Source: Liminaster sp017519885
GTDB taxonomy: Bacteria; Bacteroidota; Bacteroidia; Bacteroidales; UBA3663
Assembly: GCA_017519885.1 (NCBI GenBank)
Contig: JAFWRO010000012.1
Coordinates: forward strand, 133,810 to 197,809
Length of the DNA: 64,000 nucleotides
Reading direction: 5' to 3'
The position numbers and the translations under genes were made by a program. Shown here piece after piece: positions 44,325 to 52,509 of this stretch (its first letter is position 1; every line of letters starts with the position of its first letter). The notes beneath the pieces were generated by a model, which was given only the letters and a program-made list of their open reading frames with translations, ran no database searches and was not told the DNA's origin.

Positions 44325-46271
44325 TTATGCATCAATCTCGGCGTATGTGGCGTTCTGCTCGATGAACTCACGTCGTGGAGCCACTTCTTCACCCATCAGG
44401 AGCGAGAAGGTCTGATCGGCCTGAATAGCATCCTCGATGTTGACCTGCTTCAGACGACGGTGAGCCGGATCCATGGTGGTGTCCCAAAGCTGCTCGGCAT
44501 TCATTTCACCCAGACCTTTGTATCGCTGGATCTTCACTCTGTCTTCCTTGCCTTGACCATAGTTCTGGAGGAAGGCATCACGCTCGGCATCGTCCCAGCA
44601 ATACTCATCGTACTTGCCGATGGTGCAGCGATAAAGCGGAGCCTGTGCGATATACACATATCCACCATCAATGAGTGGACGCATGTAGCGGAAGAAGAGG
44701 GTAAGGATGAGTGTGGCGATGTGCGCACCATCGACATCGGCATCGGTCATGATGATGACTTTGTGATAACGCAGGTTATCGACATCGAGCGTCTTGTCCT
44801 CACGCAGGTTCACACGGAAGGCGCGGAACATGTTCTGAATCTCCTCCGAGTCGAGCATCTTATGGATAAGCACCTTCTCGACATTCAGGATCTTACCACG
44901 CAACGGAAGGATGGCCTGATAGAAGCGATTGCGTCCCGACTTGGCGGTACCACCTGCCGAGTCACCCTCGACCAGGAAAATCTCACATTCTTCGGGATTC
45001 TTGCTCGAGCAGTCGGCCAGTTTGCCTGGCAGGCCACCGCCTGTGAGCTTCGACTTCTTTTGCACATTCTCGCGTGCCTGACGGGCAGCGATACGAGCCT
45101 GAGCTGCTAAGACAACCTTCTCGATGATGATGTGAGCCTGTTCGGGATGTTCCTCCAGGTAATTGTCCATAGCCTTGCGTACAGCCTTCTGTACGGCAGG
45201 ACGCACTTCCACATTACCCAGCTTGGTCTTGGTCTGGCCTTCGAACTGTGGTTCGGCAACCTTCACGCTCACCACGGCGGTGAGTCCTTCCTTAAAGTCC
45301 TCGGCCTTAATGTCGTTGGCAAGTTTGGCCTTCTCAAACATCTTTTCCTTGTTGCCATACTCCTTCAGAGCGCCACCCAAGGCGGAACGGAAACCATCGA
45401 GGTGTGTACCGCCCTCGTAGGTGTTGATGTTGTTCACGAAGCTGTGGATCGTCTCCGAATAGCCGGTGTTGTAGGTCAGTGCCACTTCGACGGGCACACC
45501 ATCGCTTTCGGTAATGAGGTGAATAATGTCGGGAATCAACGGGGTGCGGCTCTCGTCCATCCACTTCACGAACTCCTTCAAGCCCTCGGTGCTGTAGAAC
45601 ATCTGGAAACGTGGCTTGCCATCAGCCTGGACGGCCTCTGGACGCAGGTCAGTGAGCGAAAGGCGGATGCCCGTGTTCAGATAGCAAAGGTCGCGCAGAC
45701 GTTCTGCAAGGCGATCCCATTCGAACACCGTCTCGGTGAAGATCGAGTCATCAGGATGGAAGATGATGGTGGTACCGGTATCTTCGGCATCGCCAATGAT
45801 CTCCACTCCCGTCACGGGCTTGCCGAAAGCATACTCCTGACGATAGATGTGACCCTGACGATGAACCTCGGCCACGAATTTATCCGACAAGGCATTGACG
45901 CAGCTCACGCCCACGCCATGGAGACCACCGGAAACCTTGTAGGTGTTCTTGTCGAACTTTCCACCAGCGTGCAGCACGGTCATAACAACCTCAAGAGCCG
46001 AACGCTTCTCCTTCTGATGCATGTCCACAGGAATGCCTCGTCCGTCATCGACCACCTTGATGGAGTTTCCTGGGAGGATAGAGACCTCGATATTGTGGCA
46101 ATAGCCGGCCAGGGCCTCATCGATACAGTTATCGACCACCTCGCTCACGAGGTGATGCAAACCCTTCACGCTGGTATCGCCAATATACATAGCCGGACGC
46201 TTGCGCACAGCTTCAAGACCTTCGAGGACTTGGATGTGACTGGCGTCGTAGTTGTTCTCAATCTGTGACAT
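44325..46271 (-). CDS. gyrB: DNA gyrase subunit B
   Basis: 648 residues. ATPase subunit of gyrase, which introduces negative supercoils. GHKL motifs: EVVDNCIDEALAG, DDGRGIPVDMH and GGLHGVGVSCVNALS. The TOPRIM domain shows EGDSAGGTAKSGRNR and DADVDGAHI. Length without the E. coli-specific ~165-residue insert is normal for Bacteroidota. GyrB rather than ParE is favoured by the QRYKGLGEMNAEQLWDTTMD tail. The 147 bp upstream, between rpsT and gyrB, contain alternating GC (GCGTACGCGCGCG) and three loose copies of a GGGCACAA/GGGCATTA motif. Confidence 0.93.
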   Translation of the reverse strand: MSQIENNYDASHIQVLEGLEAVRKRPAMYIGDTSVKGLHHLVSEVVDNCIDEALAGYCHNIEVSILPGNSIKVVDDGRGIPVDMHQKEKRSALEVVMTVLHAGGKFDKNTYKVSGGLHGVGVSCVNALSDKFVAEVHRQGHIYRQEYAFGKPVTGVEIIGDAEDTGTTIIFHPDDSIFTETVFEWDRLAERLRDLCYLNTGIRLSLTDLRPEAVQADGKPRFQMFYSTEGLKEFVKWMDESRTPLIPDIIHLITESDGVPVEVALTYNTGYSETIHSFVNNINTYEGGTHLDGFRSALGGALKEYGNKEKMFEKAKLANDIKAEDFKEGLTAVVSVKVAEPQFEGQTKTKLGNVEVRPAVQKAVRKAMDNYLEEHPEQAHIIIEKVVLAAQARIAARQARENVQKKSKLTGGGLPGKLADCSSKNPEECEIFLVEGDSAGGTAKSGRNRFYQAILPLRGKILNVEKVLIHKMLDSEEIQNMFRAFRVNLREDKTLDVDNLRYHKVIIMTDADVDGAHIATLILTLFFRYMRPLIDGGYVYIAQAPLYRCTIGKYDEYCWDDAERDAFLQNYGQGKEDRVKIQRYKGLGEMNAEQLWDTTMDPAHRRLKQVNIEDAIQADQTFSLLMGEEVAPRREFIEQNATYAEIDA

Positions 46272-46418
46272 GTTGTAAAATTGTGTTTTTTTAGTTTTCT
46301 CCCGAATATTCGGAAGAAGATTTTCACGTGCGTACGCGCGCGTAATATAATAATGTCCGCAAGGTCCAATATGGGCACAATACGGGCATTATTGGGCACA
46401 AACGACCCTCGTACAAGC

Positions 46419-46670
46419 TTACAGCTTGTTGATGTACTTGGCAAGCTTGGACTTGAGGTTACCAGCCTTGTTGGCGTGGATAACGTTCTTCTTAGCCAGC
46501 TTGTCGAGCATTGCAGATACCTTTGGGAGAGCTGCAGTTGCCTCAGCCTTGTCGGTAGTGGCACGGAGCTTGCGAACGGCGTTACGTGCAGTCTTGGCAT
46601 AGTAACGGTTTGCGGTGTTGCGGGTAATGGTCTGCTTGATGCGCTTCTTTGATGACTTGTGGTTTGCCAT
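46419..46670 (-). CDS. rpsT: 30S ribosomal protein S20
   Basis: 83 residues, Lys/Ala-rich, opening MANHKSSKKRIKQTITRN and containing AKTARNAVRKLRA and IHANKAGNLKSKLAKYINKL, the S20 pattern. It binds 16S rRNA near its 5' and 3' minor domains. A long leader of about 230 nt precedes it, which is unusual for so small a gene. Confidence 0.95.
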   Translation of the reverse strand: MANHKSSKKRIKQTITRNTANRYYAKTARNAVRKLRATTDKAEATAALPKVSAMLDKLAKKNVIHANKAGNLKSKLAKYINKL

Positions 46671-46903
46671 TGTTTTTGTAATAGTTTTTGCGGCATTGGA
46701 GTTACAAGCGGCCGCGTATTGTTTGATAATTATTTTAAAATGTATTGCTCTCGCTCTTCCCCTCCGATGTCATCGTCAAGACGAAGCATCCGAAAGAACT
46801 CTCCAGCCAAGCACCGCCATGTCGCTCCCGCTGGTATTGCCCGATCACGAAGCCGGGACTTGTAGTGTACCGAGGTGCACTTTTTGGAGGAAAAGCCCAA
46901 AAG
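46671..46903 (-). promoter_or_regulatory. Long, possibly structured 5' leader of rpsT
   Basis: From the predicted start near 46903 to the S20 ATG are about 230 nt without a convincing gene. The first 150 nt are GC-rich compared with the flanks and contain local inverted repeats, e.g. GTGTAC/GTGCAC and CCCG/CGGG around a TTCGTGAT loop. S20 synthesis is autogenously regulated in E. coli at translation, so a regulatory leader is plausible. A short minus-strand frame within it (46730-46912) lacks coding character. Structure here is by eye only. Confidence 0.4.
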
Positions 46904-46909
46904 CGGGTG

Positions 46910-46917
46910 CAAAGATA
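46910..46917 (-). promoter_or_regulatory. -7 box of rpsT
   Basis: TATCTTTG on the minus strand, about 240 bp before the S20 ATG; it diverges from the recO promoter. Confidence 0.55.
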
Positions 46918-46968
46918 GTTAAATTTTCTCACATATACAAACTTTTTTGAAGAAAAATCGAAGAAAAC

Positions 46969-46999
46969 TTTGTTTTTAAAGCGAAATGCGCTATATTTG
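46969..46999 (+). promoter_or_regulatory. Promoter of recO
   Basis: TTTG at 46969-46972, 19-bp spacer, TATATTTG at 46992-46999; the recO ATG is 51 bp further on. Confidence 0.65.
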
Positions 47000-47050
47000 C
47001 ACGCAAATTTGACAATCGAAACTAACAAACTTTGCTACCGTGTTTTCATA

Positions 47051-47791
47051 ATGGCCAACGAAACCGATAAGACACAAGCCATTGTACTCTCCACAGTACC
47101 CATCAACGACCATTCGCAGTTCGTGCATCTCTACACCGAGCAATATGGTCGGATGACATGTCGTATCCCCTTGGCTTCGAAAGGCAAACGTGCCAACCGT
47201 CTGCGCACAATGATGACACCCATGACCGTGCTTGACCTGGTGCTCAAGGGAAATCCCTCCGACGAAATACGGTCCATAGGCGAAGCGCAAATCGTGCAGT
47301 CGCCCTATATGCTCACCCTCAGTCATCCCGACAAGTCGGCACAATGTCTCTACATGGCCGAACTCATCGCACACACAGTGCGTGAGGAGGAAGCCAACCC
47401 GCGTCTCTGGGACTACATCCTCGCCAGCCTGACAATACTCGAGCAATGCGAGGCGGGATGGGCCAATTTTCACCTCATCTTCACCTGCGGACTCATCGCC
47501 CAGCTCGGCTTCAGCGTCGATACCAGCAATTATGAGCAAGGGTGTCGCTTCGACCTTGTCGAAGGCATCTTCACCACAAGTCCCATCCTCCATCCCTATT
47601 ACCTCAACGAGGAATCGGCCCGATGGTTTTGTAAGCTCTTCGACACGCATTACGACACGATGCAGCAGCTCGACGTCAATCGTGCAGGGCGCCACTATCT
47701 GCTCGACACCCTGCTCATTTTCCTGGGCCAGCACATCCCTGAAATGGGGCGTCTGAAAAGTGTCGATGTGCTCAAATCACTTTTTGAATGA
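47051..47791 (+). CDS. recO: DNA repair protein RecO
   Basis: 246 residues from the ATG at 47051; the upstream frame extension overlaps the promoter. N-terminal OB fold (TQAIVLSTVPINDHSQFVHL, YGRMTCRIPLASKGKRANRL) then a helical domain (LYMAELIAHTVREEE). RecO loads RecA onto SSB-coated DNA with RecR. The zinc-binding cysteines of some RecO proteins are absent. Confidence 0.9.
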   Translation: MANETDKTQAIVLSTVPINDHSQFVHLYTEQYGRMTCRIPLASKGKRANRLRTMMTPMTVLDLVLKGNPSDEIRSIGEAQIVQSPYMLTLSHPDKSAQCLYMAELIAHTVREEEANPRLWDYILASLTILEQCEAGWANFHLIFTCGLIAQLGFSVDTSNYEQGCRFDLVEGIFTTSPILHPYYLNEESARWFCKLFDTHYDTMQQLDVNRAGRHYLLDTLLIFLGQHIPEMGRLKSVDVLKSLFE

Positions 47792-47808
47792 TTTTTTCGT
47801 CACACTTC

Positions 47809-47839
47809 TTGACATTCTCAATTTTTCTTTGTATCTTTG
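47809..47839 (+). promoter_or_regulatory. Promoter of the 5'-nucleotidase gene
   Basis: TTG at 47809-47811, 20-bp spacer, TATCTTTG at 47832-47839, 31 bp before the ATG at 47871. Confidence 0.6.
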
Positions 47840-47870
47840 CACCGGAAAACCCGACTAAACTAATTCCACT

Positions 47871-49454
47871 ATGTATAAGCTTCTCAGACTCCTTCTCGTG
47901 TTCTGCATCACCCTCGGTATCGGCACCAGTTGTCAACCAGATGCGCCCGTGATCACCATCATCCACACCAACGACACCCATTCGCAGTTCGAGCCAGGCA
48001 AGACGCGCCAAGGCACCGTACAGGGCGGCGTCGTGGAACGTGCATCAATGCTTCAATATTTCCGCCAGCAGGATCCCGACCTGCTTTATTTCGATGCTGG
48101 CGATATGTTCCAGGGTTCACCCTACTTCAACATCTTCAATGGCGAGCTCGAGATACTGTGCATGAACCAGCAGCAACTGGTGGCTGGCACTTTGGGCAAC
48201 CATGAGTTTGACAACGGATTGGAATTCCTCGGTGAAATGCTGGCTAAAGCCAACTTCCCCATGCTCAGCTGCAACTACCATTGCGAAGGCACGCCGCTCG
48301 AAAGCCATATCCTTCCCCACCTCATTCTTGAACGCCATGGCGTAAAGATTGGTGTGACGGGCGTCACCGTGTCGCCCGAAGGACTAATTGCCAACCGCAA
48401 CTGGAAAGGCATCACGTTCGAGGATCCACGCTCAGCAGTCAATCGCGAAGCCGATTTCCTGCGAGGCGAAGGCTGCGACCTCGTCATCGTGTTGAGTCAC
48501 CTGGGCTACCTTCCCAACCCCAAGACCGATAGCGAAAGTGAGAGCGTGCTCGACAACGACCTTGTTCCTGCCATCCACGGCGTTGACATCATCATCGGCA
48601 GCCACACTCACTACAACATTGAGGAGGGCGTCTATATCAACGATGCCGACGAACAGCCCGTACTCGTCACCCAGACTGGCGGCAAGATGCTGCCCATGGG
48701 CTTCCTGAAGATAACCATGCAGAAAGGCAGCCGCTATCCCAAATGCAAATACAGCGTATCCACCATCGAATGCAAGAAACTGCATCCCGAGGACTATGAC
48801 CTCAGCCCATATGGTCAGGAGATGCGCGATGTTCTCGCGCCCTATCAGCAAGCCCTCGTCGACCAGATGAATGTGCGACTGGGAACTGCCCCCGAACCCC
48901 TGGTCAAGGGAAAGCCACAGAGCACCCTTGGCAACTTCGTGGCCGATTCCTACATTCAGATTGGCCAGAAGAAGACCGGCAAGAAGGTCGATTTTGCCAT
49001 TGCCAACCTTGGCGGCCTGCGTTCTGAGATCGATGCCGGTGACGTGACCATCGGCACGATGTTCAACATCTTCCCCTTCGAAAACAAGATTGTCGTGCTG
49101 GGCCTCAAGGGCAGCGACCTCAAGCAGCTCATCGAGAGCAACGCCGGACGCAAGCTCGATGCCACGGGTGGTGCTGTCATCACTCTCGAAATGGATGGCG
49201 ACCGCTGCATCGCTTCCAACATCCTGATCGGAGGCAAGCCTATCAACCCCAACAAGATCTATTATGTCAGCACGCTCGACTTCCTGGCCGAAGGCAATAG
49301 CGGAATGTCGGCATTGACACGCGCCGTCGAGACCTACGACCCCAACATCTCGGCCCGCGACGCAATGATTGAATACGTCAAGGAACTTGATGCAGCCGGC
49401 AAGACTGTAAGCGCCAAGATCGATGGTCGTGTCATCGACAAGACCAAACCGTAA
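47871..49454 (+). CDS. UshA-type 5'-nucleotidase / UDP-sugar hydrolase lipoprotein
   Basis: 527 residues. The N-terminus ends in a lipobox (IGTSC, Cys22), so it is a lipoprotein. The metallophosphatase domain shows IIHTNDTHSQFE, DAGDMFQGSPYF, GNHEFDNGLEFLG, VLSHLGYL and GSHTHYNIEEG, the di-metal ligands. The C-terminal substrate domain (~350-527) has ANLGGLRSEIDAGDVT and FPFENKIV. It releases nucleosides and phosphate from extracytoplasmic nucleotides. Many Bacteroidota split these domains into two genes; here they are fused. The next gene starts 30 bp after the stop and is probably co-transcribed. Confidence 0.9.
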   Translation: MYKLLRLLLVFCITLGIGTSCQPDAPVITIIHTNDTHSQFEPGKTRQGTVQGGVVERASMLQYFRQQDPDLLYFDAGDMFQGSPYFNIFNGELEILCMNQQQLVAGTLGNHEFDNGLEFLGEMLAKANFPMLSCNYHCEGTPLESHILPHLILERHGVKIGVTGVTVSPEGLIANRNWKGITFEDPRSAVNREADFLRGEGCDLVIVLSHLGYLPNPKTDSESESVLDNDLVPAIHGVDIIIGSHTHYNIEEGVYINDADEQPVLVTQTGGKMLPMGFLKITMQKGSRYPKCKYSVSTIECKKLHPEDYDLSPYGQEMRDVLAPYQQALVDQMNVRLGTAPEPLVKGKPQSTLGNFVADSYIQIGQKKTGKKVDFAIANLGGLRSEIDAGDVTIGTMFNIFPFENKIVVLGLKGSDLKQLIESNAGRKLDATGGAVITLEMDGDRCIASNILIGGKPINPNKIYYVSTLDFLAEGNSGMSALTRAVETYDPNISARDAMIEYVKELDAAGKTVSAKIDGRVIDKTKP

Positions 49455-49484
49455 TTTTCTGATTATAGGTACCCAAGAAACTGT

Positions 49485-52052
49485 ATGTTCAAACTTAATT
49501 CCTATGATAACGAATGCCATCGTCGTGCACGACGATGGCTCGTCTTAATTGGCTTGTTTGCCCTCTGTTCGACGAATCTCCTTGGGCAGAACATGCTTCG
49601 AAAAGTGGATCAGGAGAAGATGAAGGAGTGGGTCGATGAACAGATGGAGAAACTCACTCCCGAGCAAAGGTTGGGCCAGCTCGTCATACCGCTCTATTAT
49701 ATGCCAGATGCCACAAAGGCCAACCTCAACAGCATTACCCTCGACATCCAGGAGTATCATTTCGGTGGAGCCTTATTGAGCAAAGGCTCCATGGCCACCA
49801 ACGCCAAACTCGTCAACCGCCTCCAGGAGGTTGCACAGGAAGAGGGTCTGCCCGGTATGATGATCTGTATCGACGGAGAATGGGGTCTGGCCATGCGTCT
49901 GAGCGATGCCATCAAGTACCCCCGCAACGGCGCACTCGGCAAGATAAACGAAGACGTGCGCGACACGCTTTGTTATATGTATGGTTTCGAAGTGGGTCGC
50001 CAGTGCCGCGAACTCGGCATTCAGGTCAACTTCGCCCCTGTACTCGACGTCAACACCAATCCCAAGAACCCCGTCATTGGAACACGTTCGTTCGGCAATA
50101 ACCCCGAACTTGTCAGCCTCGCTGCATCGAGTTATGCACGCGGTCTGGAAGATGCTGGCGTACTGGCCGTCGGGAAACATTTCCCAGGTCATGGCGACAC
50201 CCAAACCGATTCGCACACATCCCTGCCGAAGCTCTCTCATAGTGTGAATCGATTGAATGAGGTGGAACTGCCCCCATTCCAGCACTTCATCAACCAAGGA
50301 CTGGGTGGCATCATGACAGCCCACCTCGACGTTCCAGCACTGGCCGAAAAGAAAGGTATGCCAGCCACCGTCAGCAAGCGCATCATCACCAACATCCTGC
50401 GCAACACCATGCACTTCGACGGACTGGTCTTTACCGACGGCTTGGCGATGGTAGGTGCCAAGTACAAGGACGTTTGCATCAACGCACTTCTCGCGGGCTG
50501 CGACATCCTGGTGCAACCCACACCCCAGAAGACACAGATGAATGCGCTACGCAATGCACTCAAGAAAGGTTACAAGGGCAATGGCTACAAGCTTACCGCC
50601 CAGGAATTCCAGCAAATAGTGGACGAGAAATGCCGACGAGTGCTCGAATGGAAATACGCCTTGGGTCTCGACCAGCCTCAGATGGTCGAGGTGGAAGGCC
50701 TGGCCGAACGTGTCAACTCCGAATTTGCGGTTCACCTGAAGGATGAACTTCAGCGACTGAGTGGCAATTCCGGTCTCGTGGAATACGATCCTACCTTGCA
50801 GAACCAGTTCAACGACATCGCCATGACCGAAGTCGCAAGCGAGTCCGCTGAACCAGCTGTAAAAGAAGAGGTTTTGGAAACCTTTGAGCCTCCCTACCCG
50901 CTCATTGCCTTACCTACGGCCACCCCGCAGCAGGTGGGTATGGATATCAATCGGCTTGGCGAAGTGTCCAGGCTTGCCAACGAGTTCGTCAACTCGGGTG
51001 CAGTGCCCGGTTGCCAGATTATCGTGATTCGCAAGAACAAGGTGGTCTATGACCAGACGTTCGGACGGTTGGGTGGCAACCACGCGCAGAATCCCTACGG
51101 CGATCGACCCGTCACTGCCGAAACCATGTACGACCTCGCGTCGCTCAGCAAGGTGCTGGGCACCGTGCCCGCCATCATGCTGCTTGTCGACGACCACAAG
51201 ATCAGGCTTCGCGACCGGATCACCAAGTGGTTGCCCGAGCTCAAAGGCACGCACTATGCCAAAGTCACCGTCCAGGACCTCCTCTACCACGAGTCGGGAC
51301 TGAGATCAACCTGTTCTTTCTACAAGCTCACCGAGACGCCCGATTCAATCTTCCGCAGCAAGACCATGCTGCAGACCATCGCCACGCTGGACCCCAAACG
51401 CAAGATGGGTCGATATCTGTACTCCGACCTAAGTTTCGTGCTCCTCCGTTACATCGTCGAGCGGCAGACGGGCGAACGTCTCGATCGGTTCCTCGAACGT
51501 CGTCTGCCCGACTTCTACGGCCCCTGGTGCTGCTACAATCCCTTGCAGCATGGTGTTCCCCGCGGAGCCATCGCTCCCACTGAGCAGGACGACGTCGTCC
51601 GCCATCGCTTCATCCACGGCACCGTCCACGACGAGACGGGCGCCTGGGCATTGGGCGTCGAGGGCAATTCGGGGCTCTTCGCTTCAGCTGAGGCTCTGGC
51701 CCCGCTCATCCAAATGATTGCGAATGGTGGCGAGTTGGGCGGCAAACGCTACTTGTCGAAGGAGACCTGCCGACTGTTCACCACGCAGCGTTCGCCCCAC
51801 AGTCGCCGCGGACTGGGCTTCGACCGCCAGAGCGCAGAACTCGACAACCCCAACCTTCCCGAGGTGTGCAGTCCGCAGACGTGGGGGCACACGGGTTTCA
51901 CCGGCACGTGCTTCTGGGTTGACCCCAAGCGTGAACTCACCTACATCTTCCTTTCCAACAAGATTTGTCCCGTGCGCGACAATAAGGCCTGGACCGATGG
52001 GCATGTGCGCCCACGCATTCTTCAGGCCATCTACGATGCACTAAAAAGATAA
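49485..52052 (+). CDS. GH3 beta-N-acetylglucosaminidase fused to a serine beta-lactamase-like domain
   Basis: 855 residues with a hydrophobic N-terminal signal (LVLIGLFALCSTNLLGQ). The GH3 NagZ-like TIM barrel (~40-400) carries the His/Asp dyad GKHFPGHGDTQTDSH and the nucleophile region GLVFTDGLAM. After a ~90-residue linker, a beta-lactamase/esterase fold (~490-855) has the SxxK motif SLSK and a YSD in place of YxN (LYSDLSF), plus HTGFTG in place of KTG. The fusion suggests peptidoglycan muropeptide trimming: glycan cleavage plus a peptidase, esterase or transpeptidase-like step. It lacks room for the usual C-terminal GH3 domain. Terminator at 52081. Confidence 0.88.
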   Translation: MFKLNSYDNECHRRARRWLVLIGLFALCSTNLLGQNMLRKVDQEKMKEWVDEQMEKLTPEQRLGQLVIPLYYMPDATKANLNSITLDIQEYHFGGALLSKGSMATNAKLVNRLQEVAQEEGLPGMMICIDGEWGLAMRLSDAIKYPRNGALGKINEDVRDTLCYMYGFEVGRQCRELGIQVNFAPVLDVNTNPKNPVIGTRSFGNNPELVSLAASSYARGLEDAGVLAVGKHFPGHGDTQTDSHTSLPKLSHSVNRLNEVELPPFQHFINQGLGGIMTAHLDVPALAEKKGMPATVSKRIITNILRNTMHFDGLVFTDGLAMVGAKYKDVCINALLAGCDILVQPTPQKTQMNALRNALKKGYKGNGYKLTAQEFQQIVDEKCRRVLEWKYALGLDQPQMVEVEGLAERVNSEFAVHLKDELQRLSGNSGLVEYDPTLQNQFNDIAMTEVASESAEPAVKEEVLETFEPPYPLIALPTATPQQVGMDINRLGEVSRLANEFVNSGAVPGCQIIVIRKNKVVYDQTFGRLGGNHAQNPYGDRPVTAETMYDLASLSKVLGTVPAIMLLVDDHKIRLRDRITKWLPELKGTHYAKVTVQDLLYHESGLRSTCSFYKLTETPDSIFRSKTMLQTIATLDPKRKMGRYLYSDLSFVLLRYIVERQTGERLDRFLERRLPDFYGPWCCYNPLQHGVPRGAIAPTEQDDVVRHRFIHGTVHDETGAWALGVEGNSGLFASAEALAPLIQMIANGGELGGKRYLSKETCRLFTTQRSPHSRRGLGFDRQSAELDNPNLPEVCSPQTWGHTGFTGTCFWVDPKRELTYIFLSNKICPVRDNKAWTDGHVRPRILQAIYDALKR

Positions 52053-52080
52053 CTTCGAGAAAGCAAAATAAAGAAAAAAA

Positions 52081-52115
52081 CCGCGAAAATCGGATTATTC
52101 CGAAGCTTTTCGCGG
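52081..52115 (+). terminator. Terminator after the GH3/beta-lactamase gene
   Basis: CCGCGAAAA (52081-52089) pairs with TTTTCGCGG (52107-52115), flanked by A and T runs; an inner TCGG/CCGA adds to the stem. Confidence 0.9.
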
Positions 52116-52121
52116 TTTTTC

Positions 52122-52152
52122 TTGTATAATCATCTTCGATTGATTAACTTTG
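52122..52152 (+). promoter_or_regulatory. Promoter of the oad operon
   Basis: TTG at 52122-52124, 20-bp spacer, TAACTTTG at 52145-52152, 54 bp before oadG. Confidence 0.6.
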
Positions 52153-52205
52153 CACACTGAGATTATTCCAGCGTTCCAATACATACTCAAATTATATCTA
52201 TATTT

Positions 52206-52469
52206 ATGGAAGGATTACAGCCGATGGAAACCGCCCTGCTGCTAATGATTGTCGGCATGGGCACTGTGTTCATTATTCTAATCCTGATCATCTACCTGTC
52301 AAGGCTGATGATTATGGCCGTCAACAAATTTGCTCCCGAAGAGGAAGCTGCACCCAAGAAGGCCGCACCTGCTCCGGCAGCCGTTCCAGCCAACGTCGAG
52401 GCCGCCATCAAGGCCGCCATTGCCCAAGTAGCTCCGAAGGCAATGGTTACAAAAATTACAAAGGGCTAA
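52206..52469 (+). CDS. oadG: Oxaloacetate decarboxylase gamma subunit
   Basis: 87 residues: one N-terminal transmembrane helix (LLLMIVGMGTVFIILILIIYL) and an Ala/Pro/Lys-rich soluble tail, the standard OadG design. It assembles the membrane beta subunit with the soluble alpha subunit. First gene of oadG-oadA-oadB, 40 bp before oadA. Confidence 0.88.
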   Translation: MEGLQPMETALLLMIVGMGTVFIILILIIYLSRLMIMAVNKFAPEEEAAPKKAAPAPAAVPANVEAAIKAAIAQVAPKAMVTKITKG

Positions 52470-52509
52470 TTAACAACTCCTAAAAGAAATCGCTATTCAG
52501 AAAAAAATT

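Noticed and set aside
46730..46912. 60-codon minus-strand frame in the rpsT leader
   Set aside because: It starts within the promoter region and has no family resemblance; leader RNA is more likely.
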